This document shows, in pieces, positions 57,671-64,000 of a stretch of DNA of 64,000 nt. This stretch comes from Epichloe hybrida. Its lineage: Eukaryota; Ascomycota; Sordariomycetes; Hypocreales; Clavicipitaceae. The notes under the pieces were generated by a model, which saw only the letters and a list, made by a program, of their open reading frames with translations, was not told where the DNA came from and searched no databases. The stretch covers positions 744,001 to 808,000 of the forward strand of contig JAFEKR010000002.1 of NCBI GenBank assembly GCA_019022495.1, in the 5' to 3' direction. A program made the position numbers and the translations under genes. Each line of letters starts with the position of its first letter. The first letter of the stretch is position 1.

Positions 57671-58587
57671 TCGGAACATGGCATGGTCTCCTACTTCAAG
57701 CTGCGGGGGAAGGATTCAAGAGTTTGACAGCCCGGGTTATGGCGGGCAACAACATCACGGCCTTATCTGCTTCCTCTTGTGTTTTCTTCTACTTTCGAGC
57801 AGAGAGCAGCGTGGCGGAGTTGACACTGTATAAAACGGGTTCATTTGAATGATTGCATTACGTACGGCTTTTTTCTTCTTCTTTTTTCTTTCGGATCGTT
57901 CAAAGATGCCTCTGGGCCAGATTTCCTTCTGTCATTGAGGGAAAAGGCAACGAGCCTATCCCACCCACGGCTTCGAGTCTCTTCCTCCACTGCGGCTCAT
58001 TTCCCACACATGGTGTTTCTTGCTCTAGGTCACTAGGTGCAATATGTTGGGATACAAGACACAATGAGGGTCGCGCGCCAACGGTTACATTGGGTACGAG
58101 AACATGGTTGGCACGAAATGTAGAAACAAACATGAACTATTGGGCTATAAAATACACGAAGTTTTCTTCTTTTTTATCCGGCTTTCTTTCTTTTTATTTA
58201 GAGGGTGGGGGGGGGGGGGGAGATAATATGAATTGTTAATTCAAGCATCATAAAAAAAAAAAAAGAATCGTTGTGACTCCGTAACGACTGAAGCTCAGCA
58301 ACACCCAGCTGAGCTTGAGCTGTACGGGGCAGCTGTGCGCAACTCCCACAGCCAAAATTTCCCCAACGCTACCCACCACATTCCATCATTCTGCATCCAC
58401 CCACCCATTCCAAAATCACCACCTTGAATCGACAGAACCGGAGCTCGAGCCAGCACAGCCTCTCACTCTCTCAACCTCGACAAACCGAATACACACACCG
58501 TTGGAACCTCCAAACACCAGCTACGCTACGCACCAGAAGAAAAAAAGAGCGCTCACTCGAGCGGCTCCCCCCTCCCCCCCCTTCCAC
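57671..58587. promoter_or_regulatory. Intergenic region between methyltransferase and YTH1
   Basis: 917 bp with the methyltransferase 3' UTR and YTH1 promoter. A G-run of about 15 lies near 58,206-58,220, an A-run near 58,252-58,264, an ACTCCGTA site at 58,276-58,283, and a C/A-rich leader before the YTH1 start. An in-frame upstream extension of the YTH1 frame to 58315 exists but lacks conserved sequence. Confidence 0.5.
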
Positions 58588-59394
58588 ATGGCGACAACCA
58601 CGACGGCCGCATCCGCCGCATCCTCCATCCTCAACCACGCCTCGCAAACCTACAACTTCCGCTTCTCCCCGTTCCTCCGAAAAACCCACCAAGTCGGCCT
58701 CCCGCCCGACCGGCCCGTATGCAAAGCCTACCAAACGGGCTCGTGCCCCAACGGCACGCGCTGCACCGACCGCCACGCCCAGGACGCCTCGAGGCCGACC
58801 CAGCCCACCGGCGGCCTCAACTCGCTCGTCTGCAAGCACTGGCTGCGAGGCCTCTGCAAGAAAGGCGAGCACTGCGAGTTCCTGCACGAGTACAACCTGC
58901 GCAAGATGCCCGAGTGCAACTTCTTCATGAGGAACGGGTACTGCTCCAACGGGGAGGAGTGCCTCTACCTGCACGTCGACCCGTCGTCCAGGCTGCCGCC
59001 TTGTCCGCACTACGACATGGGCTTCTGCCCCCTGGGGCCCGACTGCTCCAAGAAGCATGTTAGGAGGAAGCTGTGTGGGTTTTACCTGGCGGGCTTTTGT
59101 CCCGACGGACCCGAGTGCAGGAGTGCGCATCCGAAATGGAGTCGGAACTTGGAAGGGCCGACGCTCAAGACGGACGAGAAGAAGGAGGATAAGGGAGAGG
59201 CCATGATGCATGGACATGGAGGTCATGGGCATGGGGACGGACACGGGGGATCGGGGAGGTTTGATGAGGACGGCGGTGGGTTGAGGGAGAGAGGGGGCGA
59301 GAGGGATAGAGAAGACGGGCGGTTTGGAAGACATAGGGGTGGTGGGAAGTGGAGAGGAGGACGAGGTGGAAGGTTCAGAGGGAGGGGTTATTGA
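58588..59394 (+). CDS. YTH1: Yth1/CPSF30, CCCH zinc-finger subunit of mRNA 3'-end processing complex
   Basis: Subunit of the cleavage and polyadenylation factor that binds pre-mRNA near the poly(A) signal. Single exon of 268 codons plus stop, starting [13 protein letters not shown] at the first ATG before the conserved [15 protein letters not shown] segment. Five CCCH fingers lie at about 45-63, 82-100, 110-129, 139-157 and 163-181, the number found in yeast Yth1. Finger spacing is C-x7/8-C-x5-C-x3-H. A charged and Gly/His/Arg-rich tail (about 185-268, ending in RGG-like repeats) follows; yeast Yth1 (208 residues) lacks most of it. The 3' end converges with the DUF1776 gene. Confidence 0.96.
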   Translation: MATTTTAASAASSILNHASQTYNFRFSPFLRKTHQVGLPPDRPVCKAYQTGSCPNGTRCTDRHAQDASRPTQPTGGLNSLVCKHWLRGLCKKGEHCEFLHEYNLRKMPECNFFMRNGYCSNGEECLYLHVDPSSRLPPCPHYDMGFCPLGPDCSKKHVRRKLCGFYLAGFCPDGPECRSAHPKWSRNLEGPTLKTDEKKEDKGEAMMHGHGGHGHGDGHGGSGRFDEDGGGLRERGGERDREDGRFGRHRGGGKWRGGRGGRFRGRGY

Positions 59395-59756
59395 GATGTG
59401 GTAAAATACGTCTACGGGTTGGAGTTTTGGGATTGTTGGTGGGCTGCTTGGAGGGCCAAGTCAAAAACAAAAAAAGTACGGAATTGTATTACTATGCGGC
59501 GATATACTCGGGCGAGAAAGACGCGATAAGAGAAGAATCAATATTCGCTACTTAAGGCCCGGGAGATTTCGAAAAAAAAAGAGTCGTGTGAATGCGTCTA
59601 CTATGCTTGGAAAAAGAGTTCATGTGTTGATGCGAGCCTGTTCATATTGCATCCAGGGGAGAGAGATGCCGTCAATACGTACAATCATGTAGGCTACGAA
59701 GCCGTGTGTGCGGACGCGCCCCTTTGCCAGAAGAGCAAGTTCCAGAATGACACAGT
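59395..59756. other. Convergent 3' intergenic region YTH1 / DUF1776 gene
   Basis: 362 bp holding both 3' UTRs. An A-rich run lies near 59,571-59,580. No gene seen. Confidence 0.6.
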
Positions 59757-61422
59757 TCATGTCGGTGGCGAAGCCGAGACTGACGGCACCCAGAGACTGC
59801 TCTCCGTATCATCGGCACTCCAGACATTTAGCTCCGACGGCGCAGCAATGAACTCGTTGGACGATGCCGTTGCCGCTTCGCCATCCTCGCTCTCGTCTCG
59901 TTCCGAACCCCCATAGGAGCTTGTCTTCCACGTGGACAGCTCATCTACCCTGCGGATACCCATCATCCACGAGATCAGGCTGCGCGGCGCCCAGCGCCCC
60001 ACGAAGCCGTAGACACTGGATCCGAGACCGACGCGGACAGAGTCAGCCGTGATGGAGCCGTCCATGACGTCAAACACGGCGTTGTTGAGACGACGCAGCG
60101 AGCTTCCCTTGAGACCGCGGATGCGTCCGCCAGAAATGGCAGAGCTGGTCTGCGCAACAAAGTTGCGGCCGTAGACATGTCGCGCGCCATCTGGCCAGAC
60201 CAACGGCTCCTGGGGATTGCCGGCTTGCACCAATCCTTGCTGAGGCATGGCGGTTCTGGCGGGCACAAAGCCCGAAAAGTCAAATGTCCCGAGCTGCATG
60301 TGCGTAACGGGGATGTCGAGAGGTCGAAGTTCGGCCGTCAGAACCTCGGTAAATGCTGATAAAGCCGAGCACACCGTGGCCTCAGGCGCATGGAAAGGTG
60401 GGTTGATGGACGAGATGATGGACGGCGTGAACACGAGAACCTTGGGCGGGATCCATTTCTCGCCTATAGGTTGTAGCCGTGAAGTGAGGAGTGGCAGAAA
60501 TGCCTGGATGGTTAGAATCGGCTGGAGAAGATGGGTGTTGAACAGGTCGGCAAAATTTGACGGAGGTATAGTGGCGATGGGCGATGTTTGGTAGTGCAGG
60601 CTGGGAATGAGGATGACGGATTTGAGAGTAAGATGGTTGGGTTTGATATGAGGCCCTGGGGCCTGGGCCGACTGCAAAAAGCCCGCGAAGCGTTCGATGG
60701 CGGCGCCTGCTTGGGGAGGCTGATGGTTCGCGTCATGTTAGCCCAAGACTGTCAAGGATTGTCACGAGGAACTGGCATGATGCAGTGCAGTACTCACGTC
60801 CGTCGTGTCGATGCCCATAGGCCGAATATCAGGTCTGGATAGGGCATGCACCAAGCTCTCGTCTTCTGCCGCGTTACACACGATATACACGATGAACCCG
60901 CGACGTTCCATGTCCAGAGACAGCGATTTGGTAAGGGGCAGCGTGGGAGACCCAGCAATCACCACGACTTCTGTGCGTCCCCCAGTTCTCGCACGCCTGG
61001 CTCTTCTTGTCTTCCTCAGTGACCGGCTTGACTGGTAGCCCTTGAATATGATCGTGCCGCAGGTGACGATGATGACGCCGGTCAGAAGTTTGTGCCGAGC
61101 TACCCAATCTTGCACCTTTTCAAATCGGGTCATCGTGACCATGGCGACGGGCGCCCGCGCAGGAGGACTGGGCTTGACGTAGTCGGGTAACCATTTTGCC
61201 TGCGAGAGCGTCTCGCGCACCATTCCCGCGGCACGGTCGACATTTTGATCTATACAGTCGGCGACATCGTTGGTATACTGCCGTAGTTGGGTTGGGATGT
61301 GCGAAAGCTACGCGATGGCAAGGAGCTTGAGGTTAGAGACGGGCGAATACGTAGAAATAAGAGTATTCAAGAGAAGATCGACTCACCACGACGTCTAAGA
61401 ACTGCTGGTCATCGGCAGACAT
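59757..61422 (-). CDS. DUF1776 family protein (membrane-anchored, SDR-like fold)
   Basis: Fungal family DUF1776, distantly like short-chain dehydrogenases; function unknown. Three exons, 61422-61387, 61307-60798 and 60719-59757, give 502 codons plus stop. Donors are GTGAGT in both introns and acceptors TAG and CAG. The N-terminus (MSADDQQFLDVVLSHIPTQL) is followed by a single hydrophobic segment (LLTGVIIVTCGTIIF, about 86-100) and a basic patch. A Rossmann-like start (EVVVIAGSPTLPLTKSLS) follows at about 117-135, then FADLFNTHLLQPILTIQAFL. The usual SDR Tyr-x-x-x-Lys pair is not evident. The C-terminal 60 residues are acidic and low complexity. It is divergent to the amidase gene. Confidence 0.9.
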
Positions 61423-62336
61423 GATGAAGACGTGTTGACCAAAACATGAAGAAGCGTCGATGGGCTTGGATTCACATGACGAAATGTTTGGATAATATCT
61501 CCTTGTTGACAGTGGAGAACAACAGCTGCGGGTCTTCTGTGAGCACTGGGCAGGAATGGCGGGGAGAAGCTGGCCGGTGCTCCGTGATTGGCGGAACGAA
61601 ATGGCCATAATATCAAGGTTGTCATGCAAAACAGCCGCCATGTGTCAAAAAGCATGTTTATTTACGCTTGAAATGCTCCCTCTTGCAGCATGAAGAGTGG
61701 AAATAAGCACATGCACATTCGATCATCTGCAGTTAGCAGGACGTTGTTCGTCATCTCGAGACCAGCAACTCCGAAAGAACATGGACGGTCCAACACATGA
61801 GCCATCAGGCCATAATAACTCCCCGACCCTATGCTCCATCTGGTGGTTCGAAAAGATAAGACGGGCCAGTAAATTATTCCCCAGAAATAAAAAAGGTGAA
61901 GTCGGAAATGTGCAGGGTGGAAGCAGGCAACGACTACGGACTACTTGGAAAAGCCTTTAAGTTGGGGTACTCCGTAGATGAAAAGCGGGTGGAGATTCCC
62001 GACCCAGTCTGGAGGAGGCTGGGCTCCGTAATAGCGCTGCGACCCCGGATCTTCTCACTTTTCTCTCACCAACTGCCCTGCCTGGCGACGGGCGCGAAGC
62101 TGGGCTCGGCCCCGCATGATCGCTCCTTTGACGAATGGTTCAGCTCCAAAGTGGCCGGTTATCGTTATCAGCGGTTCCACCAGACTGCCAACCCCTCGTG
62201 ACATGCCGCACTTCCATCACTTACAGATTGTACACCCAGACACGACCCTTTTGAGAACCAGACCTCTCCCTTTCTTCAAACTACTCTTCTCCCCTCGAGG
62301 TTCGACTTCTGCTGAGTCAGATAGCCTTCCTTCACA
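61423..62336. promoter_or_regulatory. Divergent intergenic region DUF1776 gene / amidase
   Basis: 914 bp. A TACTCCGTA site lies at 61,968-61,976 and a related CTCCGTAATA at about 62,024. A pyrimidine-rich leader (about 62,240-62,330) precedes the amidase ATG. Short ORFs on both strands have no motif. No TATA box assigned. Confidence 0.5.
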
Positions 62337-64000
62337 ATGTTTCTCTCAGACTACTTGCAACATCGCCGTGACTGGTCAGTATTCATGAAGCACATACATA
62401 CTCCGGGCACATCACCGGGCGCCCCTGCGTTCTTCAAGCAGCTCAAGCACCATTCCCCGTCGTCGATTAGTTCTACTTTGGGTGTCATCATGTTGGCCGT
62501 TGGTCTTCACACCGACGTATACCAGTCATTGCCCACCCCCAGTGACGCGTCTTTCTTCTCTTGAACAATCTCATCTACCATGCTGATCCTGAGTTAACGC
62601 ATGGTCTACAGTCGATTTAAGCAGGATGAGCGTGTGCGCCGCATTCGCGCCTTGACTGCATATCACGCCCCATTCAGCCCATTGGACAGAGAGATTGTTA
62701 ATAAGCCTATCGAGGAGCTTGTTCAAGAGGTTCAAAAAGATCCTAGCAAAGCTGTCGACCTGCTTCGTACTTATGGCAAGGTTGCTATAAAAGCACACGA
62801 GAAGACCAACTGTGTCACTGAGGTGCTCATTGAAGATGCTGAAAAGTGGATCAAAGATGGTTCCATCAACCTCAAAGGCCCTCTTGCTGGCATCCCAGTC
62901 AGTTTGAAGGATACAGTTGATGTAAAAGACTACGACAGCTCCGTTGGCGTAACCAGCAACGTACACAAGCCCAAGACGGAAGACGGCGTTACCGTGAAGT
63001 TGCTCAAGGAACTTGGAGCTGTTCCTTACGTCAAGACAAATGTTCCCATCACTCTTCTCAGTTTCGAGTCCTCCAACGATCTCTGGGGTCGATCTACCAA
63101 CCCCTACAATAGCAAATACACCCCTGGTGGCTCTACCGGTGGCGAAGGTGCCATCCTTGCCCTGGGAGGCAGAATCGGCATTGGTAGTGATGTTGCGGGT
63201 AGCGTGCGCTGCCCTGCTCACTTCTCTGGCATCTACTCTCTGAAGTGCTCAACTGGCCGCTGGCCAAAGCTCGGAATGACCACAAGTATGCCTGGGCAAG
63301 ACGGCATTCCTGCAGTGTACAGTCCCATGGCACGAACTCTCCACGAACTCTTTTACTTTACGCGGGTCGTCCTGGAGAAAGGTACATACAACTACGACTA
63401 CTCGTGCCACCCAATTCCATGGAGAGGAGATGTAGTCAAGCAGTACAAAGAAAAGAAGGTTCTCCGGGTTGGTATCATGCGAACCGACGGTGTCGTAGAT
63501 CCAAGTCCTGCCTGCAAGAGAGCACTGGAGATGACTGAGGCTGCGCTCCGCCGCGAAGGCCACGAAATCGTCGAGATTAACCCGCCTGAGCCTTACGAGG
63601 CTCTGTATCTCGCCTCACGACTTCTCTGTGCAGATGGCCTTGACACTGTCCGCAGCTTTTTCAGGTCTGGCGAATGGAACGACTGCGGCGTAGCTCAGAT
63701 GCGTTTCTACGCCAAACTTCCCCGCCCCATCAGGTATCTTCACTATCTCTGGGTTCGTTACATCCGCCGTGATGCAGCTTGGGCCGGTCTACTTCGTGAC
63801 TGGCACCGCACCACTACAACAGAGTACTGGGGACTCATCAGCAGGAGGGAAGCCTACAAGAGAAGCTGGTGGGAATACTGGCAGGCAACCAACCTGGACT
63901 TCGTCATTGCTCCGCCCAACGCCACTCCAGCTGTTCCTCACGATGGCATGCATGATGCTGTCAGCAGCTGCGGATACACATTCTTGTTCAACCTGGTAGG
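62337..64000 (+). CDS. General amidase / acetamidase (amidase signature family), 3' end outside the window
   Basis: Amidase signature enzyme hydrolysing small amides, probably cytosolic nitrogen metabolism (AmdS-like). Exon 1 is 62337-62374 (MFLSDYLQHRRD). The intron 62375-62611 runs from donor GTCAGT to acceptor CAG, and exon 2 runs open from 62612 to the window end, giving 475 codons so far. The Ser-cisSer-Lys triad is present: Lys112 in GIPVSLKDTVD, cis-Ser187 in TPGGSTGGEG, nucleophile Ser210 in GSDVAGSVR. The loop between the serines is one residue shorter than in mammalian FAAH, as in many fungal acetamidases. The family is usually 530-600 residues, so only the C-terminus is missing. 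A minus-strand ORF at 62571-63221 is a shadow. Confidence 0.94.

Noticed and set aside
58471..59334. 287-codon minus ORF opposite YTH1
   Set aside because: GC-rich antisense shadow of YTH1.
62571..63221. 216-codon minus ORF opposite the amidase
   Set aside because: Antisense shadow; the plus strand encodes an intact amidase with all catalytic residues.

Overview
The window looks like nuclear DNA of a filamentous ascomycete, most likely a sordariomycete of the order Hypocreales. This is inferred from short GT..AG introns, gene content (Sso-type syntaxin, LaeA-like methyltransferase, DUF1776 protein, GH18 chitinase, amidase) and very heavy repeat-induced point mutation (RIP). It has two compartments with a sharp border near 41,677.

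Bases 1-41,677 are an AT-rich island made almost entirely of dead transposons. C-to-T and G-to-A changes have turned Gln and Trp codons into TAA/TAG throughout, so no large ORF survives. The layout can be solved from LTR pairs and target-site duplications (TSDs). An old Gypsy element (Gypsy-A, + strand) is the host. Into it went Copia-1 (2665-9818, TSD GTAGC), a 526-bp LTR miniature (10273-10798, TSD ATAAA), Chromovirus-B on the minus strand (11270-37696, TSD CTAAG) and a truncated sister copy Chromovirus-B' on the plus strand (38336-41677). Chromovirus-B contains Gypsy-C (11929-26043, TSD GTCGC), which contains Copia-D (16630-23531, minus strand, TSD GCTAT). Chromovirus-B also carries a 409-bp hAT-type MITE (27648-28056) and a 5.1-kb intron-containing hAT transposon (30940-36015). 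Bases 1-2008 are the 5' part of a second Copia-1-family element pointing left out of the window.

Bases 41,678-64,000 are GC-balanced and gene-bearing. After about 3 kb without a recognisable protein gene, but with an intron-containing tRNA-Met, come GAR1 (-), a MEMO1/Mho1 homologue (+), an Sso-type plasma-membrane syntaxin (+), an uncharacterised protein (-), a GH18 chitinase (-), a LaeA-like methyltransferase (+), the CCCH protein YTH1 (+), a DUF1776 protein (-) and a general amidase (+) that runs off the right edge. These are mostly unrelated housekeeping genes: H/ACA snoRNP biogenesis, exocytosis, mRNA 3'-end processing, chitin and amide hydrolysis. They are not one pathway. GAR1/MEMO, chitinase/methyltransferase and DUF1776/amidase are divergent pairs that share intergenic promoter DNA.

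Exon structures were placed by hand from splice consensus, frame and family conservation. All were checked for total length divisible by three where complete.
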